NCBI GenBank assembly: GCA_910579395.1
Contig: CAJTUC010000036.1
Span: 1-36,729 of the forward strand
DNA from: an uncultured Lachnospiraceae bacterium
GTDB taxonomy: Bacteria; Bacillota; Clostridia; Lachnospirales; Lachnospiraceae
Length of the DNA stretch: 36,729 nt
Reading direction: 5' to 3'
In this document: piece after piece, positions 1 through 8,127 of the stretch
Position numbering within the stretch: the first letter of the stretch is position 1
How the letters are laid out: each line of letters starts with the position of its first letter
Program-made: the position numbers and the translations under genes
The notes under the pieces: model-generated
Database searches by the model: none
What the model saw: only the letters and a program-made list of their open reading frames with translations
What the model was told of the DNA's origin: nothing

Positions 1-1
1 C

Positions 2-112
2 CTGCATGATAGAATCCGTCTGGGAAAGATCAAGATACCAGAACTGCACGATATAATCCCAAGTGCTTTTGGGAGAAAGTATCCTGATAGGCGGCATGAC
101 CGCCGGGATTAG
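2..112 (+). CDS. C-terminal end of an unrecognised ORF (partial)
   Basis: An open frame enters from the left edge and ends at TAG 110-112, giving 36 codons that finish in a basic, Arg/Asp-rich tail (GRKYPDRRHDRRD). I do not recognise the family. It sits just upstream of the point where cutC loses its N-terminus, so it may belong to whatever inserted or recombined there. No known transposase motif is visible in this short piece, and it may not be a real gene. Confidence 0.25.
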   Translation: MHDRIRLGKIKIPELHDIIPSAFGRKYPDRRHDRRD

Positions 113-138
113 TAGGTAACAAAGAAATCGCCTCCAGT

Positions 139-262
139 CGATTGAAATAAAATATAATCAATCGGCTTCGCCGCAAATTTTGAGGGATTTGTCAAGGGTT
201 TTTGACAAAAAAGTGGGTGATTTTTTGAAATAGAAGTCTGAAAGCCTTATAAAATAAGGGCT
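139..262. other. Hairpin-rich spacer at the cutC breakpoint
   Basis: No gene is seen between 113 and 284. The spacer holds three short inverted repeats: CGATTGA/TCAATCG (139-145 with 158-164), TTGTCAA/TTGACAA (189-195 with 202-208), and an AAGCC-TTAT/ATAA-GGGCTT pair near 242-262 with one bulged base. The last resembles a terminator stem without a T run. Because cutC similarity begins abruptly at about 285, this stretch may be one end of an inserted element. No target duplication or terminal repeat can be confirmed inside the window. Confidence 0.35.
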
Positions 263-284
263 TAAGATTCCGAGAAGTTATATT

Positions 285-812
285 TTGAGAAAGGAGGCAG
301 AGCTTTTTCGGGAAAAGGGAGCGGAAGGCATTGTCATCGGCTGCCTGAGAGAGGACGGAAGTCTTCATTTGGAACGGATGAAAGAATTGATGAAGGCAGC
401 AGGCGGAATGAAGATAACGCTGCATCGGGCGTTTGATCTGTGTGCAGACCCGGCTGCGGCTTATGAGCAGGCAGGAGAACTTGGAATTGATACAATTCTG
501 ACATCGGGACAGAAAAGCAGTTGTCTGGCGGGACTGCCTCTGTTAAAGCAGTTGTCGGAATTGCAGAGGAAAAACGGCGGTCCGCAGATTATGGCGGGGG
601 CCGGGGTGACGCCTGATGTTATCAGGCAGTTTCTTGTTGAGACGGATATTACAAGTTTTCATTTATCAGCGAAAAAAACGGTGGAGAGTTCGATGCGTTA
701 CCGCAGGGAAGGTGTGCCGATGGGGCTTCCGATGATGAGTGAATACCATATTTTCAGGACAGACAGTCAAGTGGTGGCGGAAGCCGGAAAAGTATTGGAA
801 GAGAATGGATAA
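285..812 (+). pseudogene. cutC: Copper homeostasis protein CutC, N-terminally truncated
   Basis: The 175 residues match the middle and C-terminus of the CutC family (PF03932, a TIM-barrel protein linked to copper homeostasis, exact reaction unsettled). Recognisable blocks are GAEGIVIGCL, KITLHRAFDLC, IDTILTSG, IMAGAGV and SFHLSAKK. CutC proteins are usually about 240-250 residues and begin with an LE(V/I)C-type strand. Here roughly the first 70 residues are missing, and the frame is closed by TAA at 255-257. The only start is a TTG at 285 with no ribosome site, and the sequence before it is not CutC-like. It is most likely a 5'-deleted or interrupted pseudogene. The next gene follows 24 bp downstream, so the remnant may still share its transcript. 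Confidence 0.8.
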
Positions 813-836
813 CAGGAGAAAGGCTGGGGTCATAAA

Positions 837-1532
837 ATGGATGAACGTATTCAAATGTGGCTGGAAGGAGAATTGAAGGAGTTTTCCGCAGACTTTAAGA
901 AATTTAATGAAAAAGTGACAAAAATGTCGTATCTGTGGATGGTCATCAGTGTAGTCGGTCTGCCAGCGATTGGATTTTTGTCAGGCGGCGATGTCGTTTC
1001 CGTATTAAAGATGAATTTTCCGGTGGGCTGTGGTATCGCGCTGTTCATCTGGCTTTGCTTCTGGTTCCAGAAGAAAAGAGCATCGGAGAAGAGGGTGCGT
1101 CCCGGCTATGAAAAAGCGATTGCGGCGGCTTTTACTTCTGAAGAAGAAAAAAAAGCTTTTGTGCGGCAAATAGAATCGGGCAGTTTTGGGAAGATTATTT
1201 TTATGAATACCATGTATGATAAATATCCGTGCCGTTTTATGGCCGGGAGCGAATATCTGATGTTCAACCGGGATTTGTACTGCCGTTTTATCAGGGTGGC
1301 GGATATCGAAGACATTTACTGCAAAGAAGAAAAAACCAGGATACGCTACAATTTGGGGGACTATCGTGTTATGCAGAATATGACGACGGGAATTTCCCTG
1401 GTCATTGAATACAAAGAAGGCTCCGCGTCAGAGAATGCGCGCAAGCAGGACAGCCTCTATCTCGACAACGGGAAGCAGGCCGAAGCGGTATTCAATTTAA
1501 TTCGAAAGTATTGTCCGGGACTGGACATCTGA
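837..1532 (+). CDS. Small integral membrane protein of unknown function
   Basis: A 231-residue protein I cannot assign to a named family. A charged amphipathic start (residues 1-30, MDERIQMWLEGELKEF) is followed by two hydrophobic segments at about 32-49 and 59-78 with a short loop between them. The soluble C-terminal domain of about 150 residues is rich in charged and aromatic residues. This hairpin-plus-cytosolic-domain layout resembles YcxB-like proteins of Firmicutes, but that is only a layout match. The gene lies between the cutC remnant and bcp with short gaps (24 and 27 bp), which suggests co-transcription. ATG 837 follows a purine-rich CAGGAGAAAGG stretch. Confidence 0.7.
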   Translation: MDERIQMWLEGELKEFSADFKKFNEKVTKMSYLWMVISVVGLPAIGFLSGGDVVSVLKMNFPVGCGIALFIWLCFWFQKKRASEKRVRPGYEKAIAAAFTSEEEKKAFVRQIESGSFGKIIFMNTMYDKYPCRFMAGSEYLMFNRDLYCRFIRVADIEDIYCKEEKTRIRYNLGDYRVMQNMTTGISLVIEYKEGSASENARKQDSLYLDNGKQAEAVFNLIRKYCPGLDI

Positions 1533-1559
1533 AGGGAATGTTAGGAGGTATGAGAGAGA

Positions 1560-2012
1560 ATGTTAGAAGTAGGAACAAAGGCGCCGGCATTTTCATTGCC
1601 GGACCAGAATGGACAGATACACACATTGGAAGAGTATAAGGGGAAGAAGGTAATCTTGTATTTTTACCCGAAAGACAATACGCCGGGCTGTACGAAGCAG
1701 GCCTGTAATTTTGGCGGACTTTATCCGCAGTTTCAAGAAAAAGGAGCGGTCGTTATCGGCGTCAGCAAGGACAGCGTAGCATCCCATAAAAAGTTTGAAG
1801 AAAAATACGGGCTTCCTTTTATCCTGCTTTCGGATACGGAACTGTCCTGCATTCAGGCCTATGATGTATGGCAGGAAAAGAAAAATTACGGAAAGGTAAG
1901 CATGGGCGTGGTGCGGACGACCTACCTGATTGACGAGAAAGGTATCATCGAGAAAGCCTATGGGAACGTAAAAGCGGCGGAGAATCCGGCACAGATGCTC
2001 GGGGAGTTATAG
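1560..2012 (+). CDS. bcp: Thiol peroxidase, Bcp/PrxQ-type peroxiredoxin
   Basis: A 150-residue thioredoxin-fold peroxidase that reduces H2O2 and organic hydroperoxides using thioredoxin. The active site is FYPKDNTPGCTKQAC, with peroxidatic Cys44 and a candidate resolving Cys49 five residues on, the arrangement of atypical 2-Cys Bcp enzymes. The ILYFYPKD strand, GVSKDS block and LSDTE block are all family features, and the length is normal. A TTAGGAGG site lies about 11 bp before ATG 1560. The stop is five bases from the yaaA start, so the two genes form a peroxide-defence pair in one operon. The function call is firm; substrate preference is unknown. Confidence 0.95.
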   Translation: MLEVGTKAPAFSLPDQNGQIHTLEEYKGKKVILYFYPKDNTPGCTKQACNFGGLYPQFQEKGAVVIGVSKDSVASHKKFEEKYGLPFILLSDTELSCIQAYDVWQEKKNYGKVSMGVVRTTYLIDEKGIIEKAYGNVKAAENPAQMLGEL

Positions 2013-2017
2013 AATTC

Positions 2018-2758
2018 ATGAAGATCATTATTTCACCGGCGAAAAAGATGAACGTGGATACGGACACGTTTGAAATTGATGGTCTGCCGGAATTTATAGA
2101 TGATGCCGAAATCCTCATGGAGCGTATCAGAGCGTTGTCTTTTTCGGAGGCAAAGGCGCTATGGAAATGCAATGACAAGCTGGCACTGTTGAATTATGAG
2201 CGTTTTCAGAAAATGGATTTGAAAAGATCATTGACACCGGCTGTCATATCCTATGAGGGGCTGCAGTACCAGCATATGGCGCCGGGGGTGTTCACGACGG
2301 AGGCGCTTTCCTATATTGGAGAGCACCTTCGTATTCTGTCCGGTTTTTACGGTCTGCTGCGGCCCTTTGACGGCGTAACGCCGTATCGGCTGGAAATGCA
2401 GGCTGCATTATCCGTAAAAGGATATAAAGATCTGTATGATTTCTGGGATGGGCGCTTATATGAAAAGCTGGCGGATGATGATGGAATCATTATCAATCTA
2501 GCCTCGAAAGAGTATTCCAGGTGTATCGAGAAATACATAACGCCGGCCGAGCGGTTCATCACGATTGAGTTTGGCGAACTTGTAGATGGTAACGTAAAAC
2601 AAAAAGGAACCCTTGCCAAAATGGCAAGGGGCGAGATGGTAAGATTTCTGGCAGAAAAGGCAATTTGCGAGCCGGAAGAAATCAAAACATTCCGGGAACT
2701 GGGCTTTTCCTATGTTAAGGAGTTGTCCGGTGCGGAGAAATATGTGTTTATAAGATGA
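2018..2758 (+). CDS. yaaA: Peroxide stress protein YaaA (DUF328)
   Basis: 246 residues opening with MKIIISPAKKMN, the hallmark N-terminus of YaaA/DUF328. Other family blocks are LSGFYGLLRPFDGVTPYRLEM, cut here by the usual short loops, INLASKEYS near residue 165, and a basic C-terminal part. In E. coli, YaaA is an OxyR-regulated DNA-binding protein that lowers free iron and limits Fenton damage under peroxide stress. Its position directly after a Bcp peroxidase with a 5 bp gap fits that role. The gene ends 5 bp before the convergent esterase with no obvious terminator between them, so read-through antisense transcription is possible. Confidence 0.93.
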   Translation: MKIIISPAKKMNVDTDTFEIDGLPEFIDDAEILMERIRALSFSEAKALWKCNDKLALLNYERFQKMDLKRSLTPAVISYEGLQYQHMAPGVFTTEALSYIGEHLRILSGFYGLLRPFDGVTPYRLEMQAALSVKGYKDLYDFWDGRLYEKLADDDGIIINLASKEYSRCIEKYITPAERFITIEFGELVDGNVKQKGTLAKMARGEMVRFLAEKAICEPEEIKTFRELGFSYVKELSGAEKYVFIR

Positions 2759-2763
2759 ACGCC

Positions 2764-3549
2764 CTATGCGAACATCTTTTCTATGAACTTAACGGCGTAT
2801 TCACTCCAGAAGGCCATATCATGGCCGCCGCTGCTTTCCACATAAAGGTGTTCGATGCCGCTGCTTTCCAGAAATTTATGAAATGCGCGGTTATTTTCCA
2901 GAAGAAAATCTTCCGTGCCGCAGCTCATATAGATTTCGGGAATCTTTTTGCATTCATTTTTCAGTTTCTTAACGAGTGTTTCAGGGTTATTATCGCTTTC
3001 TTCGACTGTTTCCAAATCCCCGAAGCATTCATGATAATAAGCATAATTTGCGACCGGATTTCCGCCGCCTTCTTTCATGTGCGCAATTTCGTGCACGATC
3101 AATGCCGATGAGAGAGCGGCCAACTTACCGAATCTTTCGGGATAATAAAAAGCGGTATGAAGTGCGCCGAATCCGCCCATTGACATTCCCATGATATAAG
3201 TTTCATCTGCATTCATTGCCAGTCCGAACGTTTTGCGGATATAATTTACCAGTTCTATCCCTACAAAAGTACAGAACTGATGGCCTGTGGAAATTCCATC
3301 GAGCCAGAAAGAATTTTCCCCGTTCGGCATGACGATTGCGAAGTTGTATTTTTCAGCCAGATATTCAGGAACCCAGTTTTCCGCGCAGCCTGTGTAGCCA
3401 TGGAGCAGAAATAATGTTTTCATTTGCCGCCGGCTGTATACGGTATCCTCATGAGGGATATCCTCGCGTATGTCATTGGGGAGAAACATTTCAAAAAATG
3501 TATTTCTTTTTAAGGAATTTGAAAAAAATTTGATGCGATAATATGCCAT
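2764..3549 (-). CDS. Esterase D/putative esterase family alpha/beta hydrolase
   Basis: A 261-residue alpha/beta hydrolase of the esterase D/antigen 85-like family (PF00756). Oxyanion-side motif LFLLHGYTG (47-54), nucleophile elbow GMSMGG with Ser123, Asp214 in the CGTEDF strand, and His243 in GGHDMAFW give a complete triad. There is no signal peptide, so it should be cytoplasmic. Relatives include acetyl xylan and feruloyl esterases and S-formylglutathione hydrolases. The neighbouring GH5 cellulase, on the same strand with a 31 bp gap, makes a role in removing ester groups from imported plant oligosaccharides plausible, but the substrate cannot be read from sequence. Confidence 0.88.
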   Translation of the reverse strand: MAYYRIKFFSNSLKRNTFFEMFLPNDIREDIPHEDTVYSRRQMKTLFLLHGYTGCAENWVPEYLAEKYNFAIVMPNGENSFWLDGISTGHQFCTFVGIELVNYIRKTFGLAMNADETYIMGMSMGGFGALHTAFYYPERFGKLAALSSALIVHEIAHMKEGGGNPVANYAYYHECFGDLETVEESDNNPETLVKKLKNECKKIPEIYMSCGTEDFLLENNRAFHKFLESSGIEHLYVESSGGHDMAFWSEYAVKFIEKMFA

Positions 3550-3580
3550 TGTCTTGTTCCCTTCTAAAAATTGCTTTTAT

Positions 3581-4792
3581 TTATTCTGTTTCGCTTAAAA
3601 ACCATTCCCGAATCCATTTTCCCTGTTCGCTCAAATCCGCGTCGTTCCAGTCATAAAGTTTCGGACAGCCGGGAACGAGAATGCTGCTGGATTCGTTTTT
3701 GTTCGCGAGATTCCAGCATAGATAGCTGACGTTATATGCTTCAATCAGTTCTTTCCAGGCGTCTCCCTGTGCGATATCGACTGCGCCGTTGCCGGACGCA
3801 TCGCATATGCCGAATTCGCTGACGAAGACCGGGAGACCGCTTTCGATGCAGGTTTTCATCCGTTCCCGGAGCCAGTCCGTGTGAGTTGCGGCATAAAAGT
3901 GAAGGACATACATAATATTTTCATAGTCGAGCGGTGCGGCAAGCGCCTGATCGATATCCTGGCTCCAGGTAGGCGTACCGACGAGAATGACGGCATCCGC
4001 ATTGTTTGCACGGATAACGGGAATCACCTCATTGGCATAAGTGCATACGGTATCCCATGTTCCGGCATTGTTGGGTTCATTGCAGATTTCGTAAAGGACG
4101 TTATCATAGCCCGCATACAGCTTCGACATCTCATCAAAAAACTGTACGGCCTCTGTTTTATAGATGAGGGGGCTCTGGTCGCTCAGGATATGCCAGTCGA
4201 TAATAACATACATGCCGAGTTCGGAAGCATATTCCACGCCGTTTTTGATCAGGTTTTTCAATTCTTCCCGGTTGCCGTCGCTGCAGTAGCCGTCTGGTTC
4301 TGCGGTATACATGGCAAGCCGGATGCAGTTCGTGTGCCAGTCGTCGCGCAGGTACCGGAATGTTTCGTAATTGATGTATTCCGGGAACCATGCGATACCG
4401 TGTGTGGACATTCCCCGAAGCTGTACCGGGTTTCCGTGACTGTCCGTCAGGGCGGTGCCTTCTACATGGAGTGCACCGTGTAAGGCGAGCGGTGTCTGTG
4501 CGCTGTTCGGTTCTTCTGTGTTGGTTGTGCTTTCTGTGATTTCTGTTACTTCCGTTATTTCTCTGCTCATTGATTCCGTCTCCGTTTCGCTTTTGGCTGC
4601 AGCATCGTTAGCCGTTTCCTTTTTGTTGTCAGTTACGTCTTCGCGATTCGTTTCATTTGAGGCATCTATACAGGTCGCTGTGCTTACCTGTACGTTTTCT
4701 TTCTGTCCGCATCCGTTCAGGTTAAAACTCAAACTAAGAATAATGCTCAGGACAGATATCAGATACTTTTTCCGTTTCATATTTTTACCCAT
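3581..4792 (-). CDS. Lipoprotein GH5 endoglucanase (cellulase)
   Basis: 403 residues: a basic start, a hydrophobic signal segment ending in the lipobox LNGC with lipid-bearing Cys28, a Thr/Glu/Asn-rich linker (about 30-100), then a GH5 catalytic domain. Acid/base Glu239 lies in EICNEPN and nucleophile Glu326 in VSEFG. Upstream family blocks RGMSTHG and DWH (199-201) are also present. This should hydrolyse beta-1,4-glucans at the cell surface, tethered to the membrane. No carbohydrate-binding or dockerin module is seen. Translation could start at ATG 4792 or the fifth codon (ATG 4780). The first ATG lies 2 bp from a GTCTGC-GGAA-GCAGAC hairpin and neither has a strong ribosome site. The esterase follows on the same strand. 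Confidence 0.92.
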   Translation of the reverse strand: MGKNMKRKKYLISVLSIILSLSFNLNGCGQKENVQVSTATCIDASNETNREDVTDNKKETANDAAAKSETETESMSREITEVTEITESTTNTEEPNSAQTPLALHGALHVEGTALTDSHGNPVQLRGMSTHGIAWFPEYINYETFRYLRDDWHTNCIRLAMYTAEPDGYCSDGNREELKNLIKNGVEYASELGMYVIIDWHILSDQSPLIYKTEAVQFFDEMSKLYAGYDNVLYEICNEPNNAGTWDTVCTYANEVIPVIRANNADAVILVGTPTWSQDIDQALAAPLDYENIMYVLHFYAATHTDWLRERMKTCIESGLPVFVSEFGICDASGNGAVDIAQGDAWKELIEAYNVSYLCWNLANKNESSSILVPGCPKLYDWNDADLSEQGKWIREWFLSETE

Positions 4793-4794
4793 TT

Positions 4795-4810
4795 GTCTGC
4801 GGAAGCAGAC
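4795..4810 (-). promoter_or_regulatory. Hairpin abutting the cellulase start codon
   Basis: GTCTGC-GGAA-GCAGAC is a perfect 6 bp stem with a GNRA-like loop on the plus strand (TTCC loop on the transcript). It ends two bases before ATG 4792, where a ribosome site would normally be. It may occlude initiation or favour the downstream ATG at 4780. Seen directly; the role is inference. Confidence 0.45.
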
Positions 4811-4823
4811 ACTTAAATCAATA

Positions 4824-4846
4824 GTTGAAAGCGCTTTTCTTTCAAC
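4824..4846 (-). promoter_or_regulatory. cre-like site and hairpin in the cellulase leader
   Basis: TTGAAAGCGCTTTTCT (4825-4840) resembles the CcpA catabolite operator WTGNAANCGNWNNCW, with one deviation near the end. The same bases form an 8 bp inverted repeat GTTGAAAG/CTTTCAAC (4824-4831 with 4839-4846). It lies between the putative promoter near 4931 and the cellulase start, where a bound repressor would block transcription. Catabolite repression of a cellulase is expected biology, and hprK of the same pathway is in this window, but binding is inferred. Confidence 0.45.
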
Positions 4847-4881
4847 CTTTTCCCTTCAATATCGATTTCGTGTGGCGTAAG

Positions 4882-4941
4882 CAAGAATTGCAACGCAATT
4901 CTTGTGGCGCAAGCCGCCGGGCTTGCGTCTATTGTATCATA
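4882..4941 (-). promoter_or_regulatory. Extended -10 promoter with two leader hairpins (cellulase gene)
   Basis: Read on the minus strand, TATGATACAAT (an extended -10, 4931-4941) is followed by AGACGCAAGCC. Two hairpins come next: CGCAAGCC/GGCTTGCG (4908-4915 with 4920-4927), then CAAGAATTGC/GCAATTCTTG (4882-4891 with 4895-4904). The -35 is poor. The same order of -10, AG, GACGCAAGC hairpin and AGAAT hairpin occurs upstream of hprK (35611-35672), and the first part before glnA. The remainder of the 319-base gap (4942-5111) holds only a possible TGCTATACT -10 at 5042-5049 for the next gene. Confidence 0.55.
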
Positions 4942-5111
4942 TTTTGCTCAGCCCGAAAAGCATATGTGCGAAGCGGTTTCCGGGTTTCCTGCCGAATAAG
5001 AAAATATAAGGGAAAACAAATGGTATGAATTGTCATAATATGCTATACTTTTTAGCAATAAGATATTGGAAATAATCATGGCAGGATTTTGAGATTCAGG
5101 AGGGAAGTATT

Positions 5112-6074
5112 ATGTCGGATTTAAAGAAAAAATCTGTTGAAGAAGAGATTCGGGAAGAATTGAAAACGAGTAGGAGAGAGTTTACGCAGGAGACATTGGA
5201 AAAGTTGAAGCCGCTGCTTGAACTGCTTGATGAGAAATTTACGCCGTTACCCCATTTAAAGCTTAAACCGGTTCGCGCACAGTCAACTTCGGTATTTGAC
5301 AGTAAGCTGGGAGGAGTCCCCTATTTTCCGAAGAATATGGAATATCCAAAAGTTCTGGAAGGGAATTTCGAGGGTAGGCCGTTAAAATTGCTGGCACAGC
5401 TAAATTTTGAAAAGCTGCCGCATCTGGAAGGCTTTCCAAAGAAAGGAATTTTACAGTTTTTTGCGGGTTGTGACGATGATGATGTTTATGGGATAAATTT
5501 TGATGATGGTCTTTATCAGAATGGTTTCCGTGTTATTTATCATGAAAATATCATCGACAATGCTGCAAGCCTGATGTCGGAAGCGGATATGCCTGAATTT
5601 GACGGTGAGGAGGATTATTATCCTTTTACGGGAGAGTTTCTGCTGAATGCCGGGGAAGGGGATTTGAGTCCGATAACCGTTTGTGACTATCGTTTTGATC
5701 AGGCGGCTGCAGAAAGCTATAATGCGCTTTTTGGCGGAGATGTAGTCGGCATGTGGGCTGACCGCGATGGAAAGAAGGGAATCTGTCAGGTCGATAAGGC
5801 GCTTTATGACGCGATATATGAAGTGCGTGTCAAATCCGGAAGCGGGCTGGGCGGTTATCCGATATTTACACAGAGCGACCCGCGTCCGGATAACGAAGAA
5901 TACAGGAACTGCAATATCCTGCTTTTTCAACTTGACAGCGAAAGCGGCGGCGGCGACGGCTGGGACGACGAAATTATGTGGGGTGACTATGGCGTAGGCA
6001 ATTTTTTCATAAGCGCAGAGAATCTTGCCAAATGTGATTTTTCGAAAGTCCTGTATACATGGGACTGCGGTTGA
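5112..6074 (+). CDS. DUF1963 (YwqG-like) protein
   Basis: 320 residues with the DUF1963/YwqG layout: a charged helical N-terminus, then S(V)FDSKLGGVPYFPKN near residue 64, a LLAQLNFEKLPHLEGFPKKG block with GILQFF, and an Asp/Gly-rich C-terminus (LGGYPIFTQSDPR, LLFQLDSESGG, WGDYGVGNFFIS). The function of the family is unknown. It is common in Firmicutes and often sits near toxin-immunity-type genes. No signal peptide or membrane segment is seen. CAGGAGGGA lies at good distance from ATG 5112. The next gene follows after 16 bp with its own GGGAGG, so they are probably co-transcribed. Confidence 0.85.
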   Translation: MSDLKKKSVEEEIREELKTSRREFTQETLEKLKPLLELLDEKFTPLPHLKLKPVRAQSTSVFDSKLGGVPYFPKNMEYPKVLEGNFEGRPLKLLAQLNFEKLPHLEGFPKKGILQFFAGCDDDDVYGINFDDGLYQNGFRVIYHENIIDNAASLMSEADMPEFDGEEDYYPFTGEFLLNAGEGDLSPITVCDYRFDQAAAESYNALFGGDVVGMWADRDGKKGICQVDKALYDAIYEVRVKSGSGLGGYPIFTQSDPRPDNEEYRNCNILLFQLDSESGGGDGWDDEIMWGDYGVGNFFISAENLAKCDFSKVLYTWDCG

Positions 6075-6090
6075 TGGGAGGATTCGATAA

Positions 6091-6492
6091 ATGAGTTGGG
6101 ATGTCATAATGATCAGAACAAAAACCAACAATGAGGCAATAGACGAGATAAAAAGCGAAAATATTATTTTGTTCAAACAAACAGAAATCGCCTGTGAGAT
6201 AAAGAAAATTTCAGCCAGGCTCGGAGCCGTTTACAATTGTGATAATTTGTCATGGCAGAATCTGGACTGTAATAGCTGGTCGATTGAATTCAATGTTGGT
6301 GAAGATGCGGAGACGGAATCGGTCATGCTGCTTATCAGAGGTGGTGAACCAAAAGAAGTATTTGCGATGTTGGAGGCTGATTTGCATACCCGGCTTATAG
6401 ATTGCAGTACAGGTGAATTTATCAGTCCGGATAAGCCTACGTCATTTGAAAGATGGAAAGTATATCGTGATAAGATAGTAAATGGCCAATAA
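6091..6492 (+). CDS. Conserved hypothetical protein, possibly immunity-like
   Basis: 133 residues with no signal peptide, starting MSWDVIMIRTK. The central part WSIEFNVGED..SVMLLIRGG and the end DCSTGEFISP look like a compact alpha/beta domain that I associate only loosely with small immunity-like proteins; I cannot name a family. It is packed tightly between a DUF1963 gene and a glutamate-synthase-like gene (16 and 21 bp gaps). No toxin partner is visible nearby. Start ATG 6091 has GGGAGG upstream. Function unknown. Confidence 0.7.
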   Translation: MSWDVIMIRTKTNNEAIDEIKSENIILFKQTEIACEIKKISARLGAVYNCDNLSWQNLDCNSWSIEFNVGEDAETESVMLLIRGGEPKEVFAMLEADLHTRLIDCSTGEFISPDKPTSFERWKVYRDKIVNGQ

Positions 6493-6513
6493 TATATGAT
6501 AGGAGGAAATTTT

Positions 6514-7941
6514 ATGGTATACAAATGTAGTGTCTGCGGGTATGTTTTTGACGAGGAAAAAGAGGGGAAGTCGATTTCGGAGATAACGGAATGTCCGTTG
6601 TGCAAACAGCCGGTCGAGAAACTGGAACCGGTACAGACAAGCAGTGAGAGCAAGGCGAAAAATGAAGCAGAAAGCGCTGAAGAAAAAGTGGCAGGCGCGG
6701 AGAACACCGGGGAATTGGATTTAAGCTATCCGAAAGACACGAGAAAGACGGACAGCAGTTACCGTTATATGAAGGAAATTCATGAGATGGCCGTTACCGG
6801 AAAATCTGCAATCGAGGCGATGGGAACGGAGATGAAGATGCCGGGCTGGGATGACATTCTCGTGCTGGGAGCACAGTTGAATCCGATGCCATTAGAAGAA
6901 CATGCGGAAGTATCTTTGCAGACGGTCATCGGAAAACATGCGAAAAAGCCGATGGTGCTGGATATGCCGGTATATATTTCCCATATGTCATTCGGCGCCC
7001 TTTCCAAAGAGACCAAAATTGCGATGGCAAAAGGCAGCGCGATGGCCGGAACGGCGATGTGCAGCGGTGAGGGCGGCATTCTGCCGGAGGAAAAAGAAGC
7101 CGCATATAAATACATATTTGAATATGTACCCAATTTATATAGTGTGACGGATGAAAATCTGAAAACGGCGGATGCGATTGAGATTAAAATCGGACAGGGA
7201 ACGAAACCGGGCATGGGAGGTCATCTGCCAGGCGGTAAAGTGACGCCGGAAATTGCGGAAATTCGGAATAAACCGCTGGGAAAAGACGTTATCAGCCCGT
7301 CAAAATTTCCGGGAATCGATACGAAAGACGATTTGAAGAAGCTGGTAAGCGAGCTTCGTACGCGCAGTGAGGGAAGACCGATTGGTATCAAGATTGCCGC
7401 AGGACGTATTGAAAAGGACTTGGAATTTTGCGTGTATGCCGAGCCTGATTTTATCACGATTGACGGAAGAGGCGGAGCAACCGGCGCATCTCCGGCGATC
7501 ATCCGTGATTCGACAAGCGTGCCGACGGTTTATGCGCTGTATCGTGCGAGAAAATATCTTGACAGCGTGAATGCCCAGATTGATCTGGTGATTACCGGCG
7601 GACTCAGGGTTTCTGCGGATTTCGCCAAGGCAATCGCAATGGGAGCGGATGCCGTAGCGGTTGCATCGGCGGCGATGGTGGCGGCGGCCTGCCAGCAGTA
7701 TCGTATCTGCGGTTCGGGCATGTGTCCGGTAGGTGTGGCAACGCAGGATCCTGTTTTACGGGAGAGACTGCATATCGATGCCGCGGCTGCAAGAGTTTCC
7801 AATTATCTGCGCTGTTCCGCGGAAGAGATGAAGACCTTCGCAAGAATCACGGGGCACAGTGATATTCATGAATTGTCGGTAGATGATTTGTGTACGATCA
7901 ACAGAGAAATTGCGGAGTATACGAATATTGGACATGCCTGA
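6514..7941 (+). CDS. Glutamate synthase-like FMN/Fe-S protein with rubredoxin-like N-terminus
   Basis: 475 residues. Residues 2-35 form a rubredoxin-like metal site (YKCSVCGYVFD...CPLCKQ, two CxxC pairs). A charged linker (about 40-70) leads to a GltB2-type synthase TIM barrel: ISHMSFGALS, SGEGGILPEE, GQGTKPGMGGHLPG, GRGGATGASP, TGGLRVSADFAKAIAMGAD and the cysteines C..YRICGSGMCPVG expected to hold a 3Fe-4S cluster. It lacks the glutamine amidotransferase domain of full GltB, like the short archaeal/clostridial forms. It may therefore aminate 2-oxoglutarate with ammonia or a partner, or serve another redox role. The start is set at ATG 6514 because AGGAGG lies between it and the alternative ATG at 6496. 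Confidence 0.9.
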   Translation: MVYKCSVCGYVFDEEKEGKSISEITECPLCKQPVEKLEPVQTSSESKAKNEAESAEEKVAGAENTGELDLSYPKDTRKTDSSYRYMKEIHEMAVTGKSAIEAMGTEMKMPGWDDILVLGAQLNPMPLEEHAEVSLQTVIGKHAKKPMVLDMPVYISHMSFGALSKETKIAMAKGSAMAGTAMCSGEGGILPEEKEAAYKYIFEYVPNLYSVTDENLKTADAIEIKIGQGTKPGMGGHLPGGKVTPEIAEIRNKPLGKDVISPSKFPGIDTKDDLKKLVSELRTRSEGRPIGIKIAAGRIEKDLEFCVYAEPDFITIDGRGGATGASPAIIRDSTSVPTVYALYRARKYLDSVNAQIDLVITGGLRVSADFAKAIAMGADAVAVASAAMVAAACQQYRICGSGMCPVGVATQDPVLRERLHIDAAAARVSNYLRCSAEEMKTFARITGHSDIHELSVDDLCTINREIAEYTNIGHA

Positions 7942-7965
7942 AGCATAAAAGGCAGTAAAAATAAG

Positions 7966-8000
7966 ATTTCCGTCATTGGCAGAGATGTCATGGCGGAAAT
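7966..8000 (+). terminator. Probable terminator after the glutamate synthase-like gene
   Basis: ATTTCCGTCAT and ATGGCGGAAAT (7966-7976 with 7990-8000) form an 11 bp stem with one wobble pair and a 13-base loop, followed by TTTGAGAACGTTTT. It lies 25 bp after the stop codon at 7941. The T run is interrupted, so efficiency is uncertain. Confidence 0.6.
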
Positions 8001-8127
8001 TTTGAGAACGTTTTAAGAAATACAGAAGGGATACCATAGGAAGTTGCGCAATTGACAAAACTATATGGAAAAGGTTTCACAAAGACTAATTTATACAATT
8101 TTTATTCCTTTTAAAATGTTTTCCTGG

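Noticed and set aside
3881..4483. Plus-strand open frame of 200 codons
   Set aside because: Antisense to the cellulase gene, which has complete GH5 motifs on the other strand.
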